Positions 1 to 7,254 of a stretch of 12,554 bases of DNA are shown here, one piece after another; position 1 is the first letter of the stretch, and each line of letters starts with the position of its first letter. The DNA lies in contig WAMJ01000076.1 of assembly GCA_015522385.1 (NCBI GenBank), positions 1 to 12,554 of the forward strand. The letters run 5' to 3'. Source of the stretch: Candidatus Heimdallarchaeota archaeon. GTDB taxonomy: Archaea; Asgardarchaeota; Heimdallarchaeia; Heimdallarchaeales; Kariarchaeaceae. Both the position numbers and the translations under genes were made by a program. The notes under the pieces were generated by a model, which did not search any database, was not told where the DNA came from, and worked only from the letters and a program-made list of their open reading frames with translations.

Positions 1-47
1 CAGTTTTTCGGGCTCTCATTGACGGATGTTTGATCACCGATCGTCGG

Positions 48-56
48 TATTTTAAT
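48..56 (+). promoter_or_regulatory. TATA-like box of the urocanase gene
   Basis: The sequence TATTTTAAT is centred on base 52, exactly 26 bases before the GTG at 78. That is the usual spacing between an archaeal TATA box and the transcription start, so the mRNA could begin at the GTG with no leader. A GGTGAT element at 63-68 could instead act as a Shine-Dalgarno sequence for the same GTG. The two readings exclude each other, but both point to 78. Seen: motif and spacing. Inferred: promoter function. Confidence 0.45.
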
Positions 57-77
57 CCCGCGGGTGATGCGGTACCT

Positions 78-2063
78 GTGAACGTATTTACAGTCTCACT
101 ACCAGACGAGCTCCCGGATTATCCCGAGTTTGTGGAGGGGATCAGACGCGCGCCCAGCCGAGGTTACGACCTATCGGAGAAGGACACGGTGACAGCGCTG
201 AAGAATGCTCTGCGCTACATCCCCAAGCATCTTCATGAGGAACTAATCCCCGAGTTCCTCGAGGAGCTTCGCACTCGCGGCAGGATCTATGGATATAGGT
301 ACCGCCCTCCCGGTAATATCAAGGCGAAACCTGTCGACGAGTACAAGGGGATACTTGAGGCGAGGGGTATACAGCTAATGATCCAAAACAACCTTGACTT
401 TGCCATCGCACTGTACCCCTACGAGCTGGTGACCTACGGGGAGTCTGGACAGGTTTGCCAGAACTGGATGCAGTACAGACTAATCATGAGATACCTCGAG
501 GTGATGACCACGGAGCAGACCCTTGTCATACAGTCAGGGCATCCACTTGGACTCTTCCCCTCACACCGCAATGCTCCCAGAGTGATTAACACCAATGGAC
601 TGATGGTAGGGATGTTCGACACTCCCGAGCACTTTAGGAGGGCCGCGGCCATGGGCGTTGCCAACTACGGGCAGATGACCGCGGGTGGGTACATGTACAT
701 CGGACCGCAGGGAATCGTACATGGTACGTACATTACCGCTCTAAACGCAGGTCGGAAGTACCTTGGTATACCCGACAACGGGGACCTCCGTGGCAGGTTC
801 TTCATTAGTTCGGGGATGGGGGGTATGAGTGGAGCACAGCCCAAGGCACTGAAGATCGCGGGATCCGTCAGCGTGACCGCAGAAGTCGATATCTCTCGAA
901 TAGAGACAAGGCTGGAGCAGGGCTGGGTGGACAGGGTATCCTCTGACCTCGTAGAGGTGTTCTCATGGGTCAAAGAGTACTTAGATAGGAAGGAACCTCT
1001 GTCTATCGCGTACCACGGCAATGTCGTTGACCTGTGGAGGTATGTCGTGGACAACAACATCCACGTGGACCTCGGTAGTGATCAGACCTCCTGTCACGCT
1101 GTGTACGAGGGTGGGTACGTGCCTCAGGGAGTAAGCTTCGAGGAGAGCAGGAGGCTTATCAAGGACGATCCAGAGAGGTTCAAGCAACTGGTCGACCAGT
1201 CGCTCCGCAAGCACTTCAGGTTGATCAGCACCATGGCGGAGCGGGGAACCTTCTTCTACGACTACGGTAACTCATTCCTCAAGGCGGTGTTCGACGCAGG
1301 GGTCTCCGAGGTTGCGAAGAACGGCAAGGACACCTTTGACGGTTTTGTCTTCCCTAGTTACGTGGAGGACATCATGGGACCGATCTGCTTCGACTACGGC
1401 TATGGCCCCTTCAGGTGGGTGTGTCTCAGTGGGAAGGACGAAGATCTGCGTATGACAGACAAAGCGGCCATGGAGTGCATCGACCCCGACCGCAGGGGGC
1501 AAGACAGGGACAACTACATATGGATACGCGATGCCGAGAAGAACAAGTTGGTCGTCGGCTCGAAAGCCCGTATCCTCTACTCGGACGGTGAGGGCAGGGT
1601 GAAGATCGCTCTGAGGTTCAATGAGCTCGTCCGCGAGGGCAAGGTCGGTCCAATCATGCTCGGCAGGGACCACCACGACGTCTCAGGAACTGACTCGCCC
1701 TTCAGGGAGACCTCGAATATCTACGACGGTTCCAACATCATGTCAGAGATGGCACATCACTCTTGGGCTGGTGATATCGCCCGTGGAATGACGATGTGTG
1801 TGCTCTCGAACGGAGGAGGAGTAGGAACGGGGAAGGCGTACAACGGTGGGTTCGGCTTGGTACTCGACGGTTCCAAACGGGTGGACGATATTATAAAATC
1901 GGCTCTTGACTGGGACGTCTACAACGGTCTCGCACGGAGGTCGTGGGCCAGGAATCCCCACGCTATCGAGACAGTCGCAGGTTGGAACGAGCGTAACGCC
2001 GACAGGGGGCATATCACGATGCCAGTTCTCTCCGACGAAGAGCAGATCCGCAAGCACCTCTAA
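78..2063 (+). CDS. hutU: Urocanate hydratase (urocanase), long animal-like type
   Basis: Urocanase adds water to urocanate to give imidazolone propionate, the second step of histidine breakdown. It is a cytosolic homodimer that uses tightly bound NAD+ as an electrophile. From the GTG at 78 the protein has 661 residues. YGQMTAGG and GPQGIVHGT (about 197-217) form the NAD-binding region, SGMGGMSGAQ follows at about 245-254, GSDQTSCH at about 333-340, and GRDHHDVSGTDSPFRE at about 529-544. GPQGIVHG, GRDHHDVSGTDSPFRE and the length of about 660-677 match my recollection of the animal enzyme, whereas classical bacterial HutU has about 555 residues. The frame is open to the left edge, so a TTG at 30 or an upstream start is possible. 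I prefer 78 because of the TATA box and GGTGAT before it and because the N-terminus then has family length. No other hut gene is visible. Confidence 0.93.
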   Translation: MNVFTVSLPDELPDYPEFVEGIRRAPSRGYDLSEKDTVTALKNALRYIPKHLHEELIPEFLEELRTRGRIYGYRYRPPGNIKAKPVDEYKGILEARGIQLMIQNNLDFAIALYPYELVTYGESGQVCQNWMQYRLIMRYLEVMTTEQTLVIQSGHPLGLFPSHRNAPRVINTNGLMVGMFDTPEHFRRAAAMGVANYGQMTAGGYMYIGPQGIVHGTYITALNAGRKYLGIPDNGDLRGRFFISSGMGGMSGAQPKALKIAGSVSVTAEVDISRIETRLEQGWVDRVSSDLVEVFSWVKEYLDRKEPLSIAYHGNVVDLWRYVVDNNIHVDLGSDQTSCHAVYEGGYVPQGVSFEESRRLIKDDPERFKQLVDQSLRKHFRLISTMAERGTFFYDYGNSFLKAVFDAGVSEVAKNGKDTFDGFVFPSYVEDIMGPICFDYGYGPFRWVCLSGKDEDLRMTDKAAMECIDPDRRGQDRDNYIWIRDAEKNKLVVGSKARILYSDGEGRVKIALRFNELVREGKVGPIMLGRDHHDVSGTDSPFRETSNIYDGSNIMSEMAHHSWAGDIARGMTMCVLSNGGGVGTGKAYNGGFGLVLDGSKRVDDIIKSALDWDVYNGLARRSWARNPHAIETVAGWNERNADRGHITMPVLSDEEQIRKHL

Positions 2064-2073
2064 TCAGGCAAGG

Positions 2074-2082
2074 TTTAAATAA
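2074..2082 (+). promoter_or_regulatory. TATA box of the ABC export operon
   Basis: TTTAAATAA lies 10 bases after the urocanase stop codon and is the best TATA match in the window. It predicts a transcript start near 2100-2106 and therefore a leader of about 140 bases before the ABC ATPase start at 2242. It implies that the transporter genes have their own promoter rather than depending on read-through from urocanase. Confidence 0.5.
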
Positions 2083-2241
2083 GAAAAATATTATCGATCA
2101 TGTGGTGCGTAGTATGCGTCCGATCAACCTTCTGCTTAACTAATTTACTCAACTGACAGCGAAGCGACCGCCTGAAGGAAGTTTACAGACAAATGGATCC
2201 TACGTGGATTCAGGGACGAATACAGGATCACGACTGATACC
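2083..2241 (+). other. Leader of the ABC operon, no established gene
   Basis: This stretch separates the TATA box from the ATPase start. It holds two overlapping tiny reading frames near the predicted transcript start: ATG at 2100 to TGA at 2154-2156 (18 codons, three of them Cys), and GTG at 2102 or 2105 to a TAA at 2141-2143. I see no strong hairpin and no motif of a known riboswitch. The tiny frames may be chance. The leader is long for an archaeal mRNA, but nothing in it can be assigned. Confidence 0.3.
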
Positions 2242-3330
2242 GTGAATGAAAACAATGTGGTAGAAATGCCAAACACAATAGAAGTAAGAAATGTAAGCAA
2301 GACGTTCAGATCAGTGAAGCGGAAATTGTGGTTTCAGAAGCTTCCACCGGATGAGAAAGCCGATCCGAACGTGAGATTAAGCAGTGAGAAGAAGCTCTTC
2401 TGGAAGAGCAGACTGAAGGAGACCCATGCTCTCAGGGACATTAATCTGGAGATTAAGGAAGGAGAGATTAGGGGGCTCCTTGGTCCGAACGGAGCGGGAA
2501 AAACCACCTTGGCCAAGATCATCTCCACCCTCGTCCTTCCGGATACGGGGGAAGTGGTAGTGAACGGGTACAACGTCGCTACCGAGACAGTACGTGCAAG
2601 GTTCTCGATTGGGTTGGTAACGGGGGGAGAGAGGAGCCTATACTGGAAACTGACACCACTGCAGAACCTGAGGTTCTTCGGGAATCTCTATGGGATGAGC
2701 AGATCAGAATCGACCAGAAGGGCACTTGACCTGCTCTCGATATTCGGGCTGGACTCGAAGAGGAACGACCTTGTACAGAATCTGTCGACTGGACAGAAGA
2801 TGAGGGTGGCCTTCGCCAGGGGTCTGATGCACGATCCCGAGGTGCTGGTGCTCGACGAGTATAACCGGGGGCTGGATCCGAATGTCAGCAGGCAACTCCG
2901 GGACTATATCAAGCAGGTACTGCAGAAGGAGAACGGGAAGACAGTTCTACTGATGACTCACGACATGAACGTCGCGGAGGACCTGTGCAACCGTATCACC
3001 CTGATCAACAACGGGAAGATCATCACCGAAGGGACCCCGAATGAGCTCATGCGGAACGTGGGGAACTCACAGGTGATAGAGATCGAGACCCCAGACCCCC
3101 TCTCCCCTGAACTCGTAGAGGTGCTCAAGACGTACGGGGAGGTCGAGGTCACCAATGGCGGAGGGGTGTCCCGCACGAGGATGGTCGTGGACAACCACTC
3201 CGAAATCACCTATGAGGTGTTGACGAAGCTCAACTCCTCGGGAACGCCCGTCGACAACCTCACCTTCAAGAGGGCTAATCTGGAGGACGTGTTCGTCCAC
3301 TACACAGGAAGGAGGCTGGGGGATGACTGA
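2242..3330 (+). CDS. ABC-2 type exporter, ATP-binding subunit
   Basis: This is the cytoplasmic ATPase that drives the two membrane proteins encoded after it. The protein has 362 residues. Walker A GPNGAGKTT is at 81-89, the signature LSTGQ at 181-185, Walker B VLVLDE at 201-206 with the catalytic Glu at 206, and the switch His at 240 in MTHD. Around 128-137 GGERSLYWKL stands where a Q-loop Gln is usual; I recall this variant from the daunorubicin/NodI-like group. The Pro-Thr that usually follows Walker B Asp-Glu is Tyr-Asn (LDEYNRGLDP). A charged insert at about 24-60 splits the first two beta strands. The C-terminal domain from about 278 ends in LEDVFVHYTGRRLG, typical of ABC-2 exporter ATPases. 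The start is the GTG at 2242; an ATG at 2266 is an alternative. The substrate is unknown: lipids, drugs or polysaccharides are all possible. Confidence 0.93.
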   Translation: MNENNVVEMPNTIEVRNVSKTFRSVKRKLWFQKLPPDEKADPNVRLSSEKKLFWKSRLKETHALRDINLEIKEGEIRGLLGPNGAGKTTLAKIISTLVLPDTGEVVVNGYNVATETVRARFSIGLVTGGERSLYWKLTPLQNLRFFGNLYGMSRSESTRRALDLLSIFGLDSKRNDLVQNLSTGQKMRVAFARGLMHDPEVLVLDEYNRGLDPNVSRQLRDYIKQVLQKENGKTVLLMTHDMNVAEDLCNRITLINNGKIITEGTPNELMRNVGNSQVIEIETPDPLSPELVEVLKTYGEVEVTNGGGVSRTRMVVDNHSEITYEVLTKLNSSGTPVDNLTFKRANLEDVFVHYTGRRLGDD

Positions 3331-4219
3331 CATGGAGATGCGATACACAAGACTGGACCGAGCGCTGGATATAAACGCTGAGGAGGGGGAGGAGAGTGGG
3401 CACAACCCCAAGGCGGTCTTCGAGATCATGTACAAGCAACTGTTGATGATCACACAGTACAAGCTCGATATTCTCTACTGGATTCTGATGCCCCTGATGT
3501 GGCTCATTCCCTTCGTATGGCTCGGTCAGTCGCTCACCGGTGGCAGAGAGTCGGAGACATTCCTGAAGTATACGGGGTCAGGGGACTACCTCGGGTTCCT
3601 CCTCATAGGGTCGATGCTCTGGGCGACGCTTGACTCCGCTATCTGGGGTGTGGGGAACTCTCTGCGATGGGAACAGCAGTCTGGGACACTGGAGTACCTC
3701 TGGGTCAGCCCTGTTTCCCGAACTGACATCCTGACAGGCCAAGCACTAGGGGAGACAGGCTGGGTCTCGATCAACATCATGGGGCAATTCGTGATTCTTT
3801 CACTGGTCTTTAGCTGGGATCTCAACCTCTTGAACTCGATATTCTCCCTGCTAGCACTGGTCATAATGTTCCTCGGAATGCTGGGCTTTGGGTTCCTCTT
3901 CGCATCAGTTGTAATGATTTTCAAGGAGCCCGGGGTAATGACCGAGTTGACAGATATGCTCCTCTTCATCGTCAGCCCAGTGAGGTACCCGATACAAGGG
4001 CTACCGGTCGTCCTGAGGTTCATTGCAGTCGTTGTCCCGTTCACATGGGGGGCGACGATCATCAGGGACCTGCTCATCGCCCAGAAATCGGTAATGGACA
4101 CCACGATGTCGTTCTTCTGGCTACTTGTCGTGGACATCAGCCTGTGGGTAGTTGGCTACAAGGTCTTCCAGAGAATGGAAAGACGAGCCCGAAGAACTGG
4201 CAGTTTAGGGAGTTACTAG
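3323..4219 (+). CDS. ABC-2 type exporter, first permease subunit
   Basis: This is an integral membrane protein of 298 residues that would form half of the translocation channel with the next gene product. A charged N-terminal tail of about 48 residues precedes six probable membrane segments, at about 50-70, 88-112, 142-163, 172-200, 212-248 (possibly a re-entrant pair) and 262-280. EQQSGTLEYLWVSPVSR at 117-133 is the amphipathic coupling motif typical of ABC-2 permeases (E...GTLE.L..SP.SR). The ATG overlaps the end of the ATPase gene by 8 bases, with GGAGG 7 bases upstream, which indicates translational coupling. The C-terminus RTGSLGSY closely resembles that of the next permease. No periplasmic binding protein is present, as expected for an exporter. 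The substrate cannot be told. Confidence 0.92.
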   Translation: MTDMEMRYTRLDRALDINAEEGEESGHNPKAVFEIMYKQLLMITQYKLDILYWILMPLMWLIPFVWLGQSLTGGRESETFLKYTGSGDYLGFLLIGSMLWATLDSAIWGVGNSLRWEQQSGTLEYLWVSPVSRTDILTGQALGETGWVSINIMGQFVILSLVFSWDLNLLNSIFSLLALVIMFLGMLGFGFLFASVVMIFKEPGVMTELTDMLLFIVSPVRYPIQGLPVVLRFIAVVVPFTWGATIIRDLLIAQKSVMDTTMSFFWLLVVDISLWVVGYKVFQRMERRARRTGSLGSY

Positions 4220-4220
4220 T

Positions 4221-5069
4221 ATGACCGAGAATTTCAAACCCCCTAGATCCGTTTTCAGATCGAACTACCAGACTGTGCTGTCCGTCACCAACAAACTGTG
4301 GCTGGTCGCCTTACAGTACAGACTGAGCCTTGTGTTCTGGCTCATCGCCCCTATCCTCATGCTGCTCCCTACCGTGATATTTGGGACAATCCTCGTGGGA
4401 AGTAGGTACTCGGACAATCTCCTGACCCTCACGGGTACAGCAGACATCTGGCTCTTCACAGGACTCGGACTAGCCTACCTAAGATTCGTGTTTGGAACGA
4501 TGTGGACTGCTGCCTTCGCCATACGCGAGGAGGAGTTCTACGGGACTCTCGAAGCAGTCTACGTGACACCTCCGTCAAAGCTCTCTCTCGTCGCTGGAAC
4601 CACCCTGTACGCTCTGACGAACAACGCTCTCACCCTCGTCGTACAGGTTATCTTCCTCCTCATGTTACTCGGGAAAACCTCGATCGAACAGATACTAGTT
4701 GCCTCGCTTGTGGCCGTATCTTCAGTGCTGATGATCCAAGGTCTGGCCGTGATGCTCTCAGCAGTCGTGCTGAGATACAAACAGGGCTGGAGGATCGTCT
4801 TCACCATAGAGGTCCTCATCAGTGCCATCACCCCCTCGGCATTCCCGATCGGTGTGCTCCCAGACACACTCAGAGCGATTTCACTCTGGTCTCCGTTCAC
4901 CATCGGTGTCATCGCCTTCAGAGACGTCCTGCTCTTCAACGACTTGGATCAGTGGCTCGCAGTTGTGGAGCTTCTTGGATTCGCCCTCCTCTTCTTTATC
5001 ATGGGATGGGGCTTCTTCAACCACCAAGATAGATTGCTGAGAACGCGGGGGTCACTGGGGAAGTACTGA
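4221..5069 (+). CDS. ABC-2 type exporter, second permease subunit
   Basis: This membrane protein of 282 residues is the likely heterodimer partner of the preceding permease. It starts one base after that gene's stop codon. Six hydrophobic segments lie at about 36-60, 75-100, 124-150, 158-183, 193-233 (possibly two passes) and 247-266. REEEFYGTLEAVYVTPPSK at 102-120 is the coupling motif equivalent to EQQSGTLE in the first permease. The protein ends RTRGSLGKY, a tail nearly shared with its partner, which suggests that the two arose by duplication. With the ATPase they make a complete three-gene exporter, presumably two permeases plus two ATPase copies. It is the last gene of the operon unless transcription continues into the phosphofructokinase gene. 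Confidence 0.92.
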   Translation: MTENFKPPRSVFRSNYQTVLSVTNKLWLVALQYRLSLVFWLIAPILMLLPTVIFGTILVGSRYSDNLLTLTGTADIWLFTGLGLAYLRFVFGTMWTAAFAIREEEFYGTLEAVYVTPPSKLSLVAGTTLYALTNNALTLVVQVIFLLMLLGKTSIEQILVASLVAVSSVLMIQGLAVMLSAVVLRYKQGWRIVFTIEVLISAITPSAFPIGVLPDTLRAISLWSPFTIGVIAFRDVLLFNDLDQWLAVVELLGFALLFFIMGWGFFNHQDRLLRTRGSLGKY

Positions 5070-5100
5070 CCATCAGTTGAGGGAAAGCATTAACTACTGT

Positions 5101-5110
5101 TGTGTACACA
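5101..5110. promoter_or_regulatory. Palindrome TGTGTACACA before the pfk start
   Basis: TGTGTACACA is a perfect 10-base palindrome that ends two bases before the preferred ATG of the phosphofructokinase gene at 5113. A weak TATA-like stretch, GCATTAACTA (5087-5096), lies about 21-22 bases before that ATG, so a leaderless transcript would start at or next to the palindrome. A dimeric repressor bound there would block transcription. Seen: the palindrome and its position. Inferred: operator function. Short palindromes also occur by chance. Confidence 0.25.
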
Positions 5111-5112
5111 CG

Positions 5113-6084
5113 ATGAGTAGGTTGAAGACGCTAGGTATTGTCACGACAGGAGGAGACGCACCCGGGATGAACGCTGCGATAAGGGCGTTGACCAGATTCG
5201 GAAAGGAGAGGAACCTCCACGTCCTCGGGTTCCACAAGGGGTGGGACGGAGTGGATGCGATGGACTTTGAGATCCTTGGAGCCCGAACGGTAGGGGGAAT
5301 TCTACAGGCAGGGGGAACCTTCCTGCAGACCTCCCGATCCAAGGCCCTGAGGACCGATGAGGGTGTAAAGAAGCTGGCGGAGAATCTCGACACACTTGAC
5401 GTGGACGCACTGGCTGTCCTCGGAGGAAACGGCTCGATGAAGAGCGCGTTCAAGCTGGGCAAGCAGAGCTCGACACGGATGATCGGTATTCCGTGCACGA
5501 TAGACAACGACGTCTACGGAACAGACGAGACCATCGGTTTCGACACCGCAGTGAACACGGCGGTGGAGCAGATAGACAAGATCAGGGACACGGCCAAGAG
5601 CATGGGTAGGGTCTTCGTTACCGAGGTCATGGGACGGAACCACGGATTCATCGCGTTGCACACCGGAGTGGCAGTGGGTGCGGACGTGATTCTCATGCCA
5701 GAGGTGGAATACACTCAGGAGTCCGTTATCGAGAACATGCAGAACTGCACCAAGAGGGGGAAGAGATCGGGTCTCGTTGTCATGGCGGAGGGAGCTGGCG
5801 ACTCCCGTGAGATCACGCGAGTTCTTGACTACTATCTCAACGCTGATGTCCGGTTGAGCATCCTCGGGTACAGCCAGAGAGGTGGAAGTCCGTCTGCAAG
5901 GAGCAGATTCCTAGCCAATCTTTTCGCCAAAGAGGCGATCGACTCCCTGACCAAGGGTGACGAGGACATACTGGTCGTGCTGGACGACCGCGGAGTTGGA
6001 ACTATTTCATTGAAGACCAGTGTCAGTAATGAGAAGAAGATCGATGAGGAGTACCTCGCCCTCAATCGTGTGCTTACGCTCTAA
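5113..6084 (+). CDS. pfkA: 6-phosphofructokinase, PfkA family
   Basis: The enzyme phosphorylates fructose 6-phosphate to fructose 1,6-bisphosphate in glycolysis. From the ATG at 5113 it has 323 residues, the classical length. Motifs are GGDAPGMN at 13-20, GGNGS at 104-108, PCTIDNDVYGTDETIGF at 127-143 with the proton-accepting Asp in TIDND, MGRNHGFIAL at 173-182 for sugar-phosphate binding, and LGYSQRGGSPSARSR at 251-265. Gly in the fourth position of GGNGS, as in ATP-dependent GGDGS enzymes, argues for ATP as donor; PPi-dependent enzymes usually have Asp there. The Asp of GGDGS that helps hold magnesium is Asn here. A TTG at 5077 would add 12 residues of no family character, so I prefer the ATG. 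Many archaea use ADP-dependent or other sugar kinases at this step. The gene follows the ABC operon after 43 bases and converges on eS17. Confidence 0.93.
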   Translation: MSRLKTLGIVTTGGDAPGMNAAIRALTRFGKERNLHVLGFHKGWDGVDAMDFEILGARTVGGILQAGGTFLQTSRSKALRTDEGVKKLAENLDTLDVDALAVLGGNGSMKSAFKLGKQSSTRMIGIPCTIDNDVYGTDETIGFDTAVNTAVEQIDKIRDTAKSMGRVFVTEVMGRNHGFIALHTGVAVGADVILMPEVEYTQESVIENMQNCTKRGKRSGLVVMAEGAGDSREITRVLDYYLNADVRLSILGYSQRGGSPSARSRFLANLFAKEAIDSLTKGDEDILVVLDDRGVGTISLKTSVSNEKKIDEEYLALNRVLTL

Positions 6085-6093
6085 TGGTATCAA

Positions 6094-6315
6094 TTACTCA
6101 AGAGATTCCAGAGTCTGGATCTTGCCCTCAGAGATCTGCCTCATGAGGTTAGTGACGTACCCAGCCACTCTGTTCCTCTGCCTCTTGGAACGGACATCAG
6201 TGACCTCTTGAACCACTGCCTTGTTGTGCTCGAAATCGAGTGTGAATTTATTATAGAAATTGACGACCAGTGTCTTTCCGATTCTCTTGGTCTGTCTTGA
6301 TTTTACCTTGCCGAT
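6094..6315 (-). CDS. rps17e: Small ribosomal subunit protein eS17, with non-standard start
   Basis: This is a component of the 30S subunit found in archaea and eukaryotes. The frame encodes 73 residues, within the archaeal size range. FTLDFEHNKAVVQEVTD at about 24-40, followed by VRSKRQRNRVAGYVTNLMR at about 41-59, is the family hallmark, and the N-terminus GKVKSRQTKRIGKTL also fits. The family's initial Met-Gly-Lys-Val corresponds to ATC-GGC-AAG-GTA, so the start codon appears to be ATC at 6315-6313. GAGGT lies 9 bases before it, and a TTTAAAAAAA box at 6365-6356 predicts a transcript start near 6335. No ATG, GTG or TTG is in frame until Met58. An in-frame ATG at 6351 is cut off by TGA at 6324-6322 and would lie upstream of the predicted transcript start. 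The gene is convergent with pfkA, 9 bases away. A base error in the start is the main alternative. Confidence 0.88.
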   Translation of the reverse strand: MGKVKSRQTKRIGKTLVVNFYNKFTLDFEHNKAVVQEVTDVRSKRQRNRVAGYVTNLMRQISEGKIQTLESLE

Positions 6316-6355
6316 CTTGAATCAACCTCTCTGTACAACTTTCCTTGTCATGCTC

Positions 6356-6365
6356 TTTTTTTAAA
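6356..6365 (-). promoter_or_regulatory. TATA-like box of eS17, shared divergent promoter region
   Basis: On the minus strand TTTAAAAAAA is centred about 26 bases before 6335, giving eS17 a short leader of about 20 bases that includes its GAGGT ribosome-binding site. On the plus strand the same AT-rich block could serve the KaiC-like gene, with a start near 6387. A second plus-strand candidate, ACATTTGA near 6404-6411, would give an almost leaderless KaiC-like mRNA. A tandem AATGACG pair (6369-6375 and 6376-6382) lies between the two genes. Confidence 0.4.
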
Positions 6366-6435
6366 CGTAATGACGAATGACGCGGAAAGGGATCAGCTCC
6401 GAAACATTTGAACGCGGTCAATGAGATAAGGATTT

Positions 6436-7191
6436 ATGCCGTGGAGGCAAGAGGAGACTGTGGAAAATTACAGACTTGATCTGACGCCATCCGGTATCCC
6501 CGGTCTAGACGACCTGCTCAACGGAGGACTTCCCAAGGAGAGAACCATCCTCGTGGCAGGCCCTGCAGGAGCTGGAAAGTCAACCTTCGGACTTCAGTTT
6601 CTCTATGCTGGTATCGTCATGGAGGACGAGCCGGGCATCTACGTCTCTTTCGACGAGACTTTACGGAACGTGAGGATGGACGCAGCCAGCTATGGCTGGG
6701 ATCTTAAGGCATTAGAGGATCAGAACCTCTTGGCAATGATCGACGGGTTCAGTGGTAGGGCAGGAGTACGATCCAAGGAGAAGTACAAGACCAAGTTAGA
6801 GGTCGACGAGTTGCTGACCATGTTGATCAACCTCATAGACTCCGTTGGTGCAGAGAGGGTGGTTATAGACTCCATCACTGCTTTGGCCCTGAGTCTCGAC
6901 GACGAGCTCCTCATACGCAAAGAGATTCTGAAGCTCTCCGCGGTCATGAGCTCTCTAACCTGCACAACACTCATGGTCAGTGAGATGAAGACCGACCAAG
7001 AGATATCGAGGTTCGGAGTGGAGGAGTTCATGGCACAGGGTGTGATCACGCTGAAATACGAGTTCGGGAACAAGGGTAGGAGGTCGCTACAGGTGAGGAA
7101 GATGAGGGGGATCCAACACTCCTTAGAAGAGAAACCATTCCTCATGACATCCAACGGTGTGGTCGTCTACCCCGATGAAAAATTGTACTGA
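6436..7191 (+). CDS. Single-domain KaiC/RadA-like ATPase
   Basis: This RecA-fold ATPase of the KaiC-like family has 251 residues and a single domain, as is common in archaea. GIPGLDDLLNGGLPKE at about 20-35 is the family entry motif. Walker A GPAGAGKST is at 42-50, SFDE with the catalytic acid pair at 71-74, and Walker B RVVIDSIT at 141-148. The C-terminal part, LQVRKMRGIQHS at about 218-229, is the conserved KaiC strand that contacts the neighbouring subunit. Such proteins form hexamers and have been linked to signalling, motility and gene control, but no specific role follows from the sequence. The start is the ATG at 6436, preceded by AAGGA 4 bases upstream. No KaiA, KaiB or kinase partner gene is in view. 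It is divergent from eS17 and convergent with the MFS gene, so it is transcribed alone. Confidence 0.9.
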   Translation: MPWRQEETVENYRLDLTPSGIPGLDDLLNGGLPKERTILVAGPAGAGKSTFGLQFLYAGIVMEDEPGIYVSFDETLRNVRMDAASYGWDLKALEDQNLLAMIDGFSGRAGVRSKEKYKTKLEVDELLTMLINLIDSVGAERVVIDSITALALSLDDELLIRKEILKLSAVMSSLTCTTLMVSEMKTDQEISRFGVEEFMAQGVITLKYEFGNKGRRSLQVRKMRGIQHSLEEKPFLMTSNGVVVYPDEKLY

Positions 7192-7254
7192 CACATACTC
7201 AAACCTATCTGCTGATCTACTAACTCTATCGAAATCTTGATGATCTTGTAGTTC

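Noticed and set aside
4502..5032. A 176-codon plus frame inside the second permease gene.
   Set aside because: The permease frame shows clear ABC-2 character; this overlapping frame is Arg/Ser/Cys-rich noise without family motifs.
6322..6351. UGA at 6324-6322 as a selenocysteine or reassigned codon in an extended eS17.
   Set aside because: The KaiC-like, ABC ATPase and second permease genes all end in TGA here, eS17 has no known selenocysteine, the added N-terminus is not a family trait, and the ATG lies upstream of the predicted transcript start.
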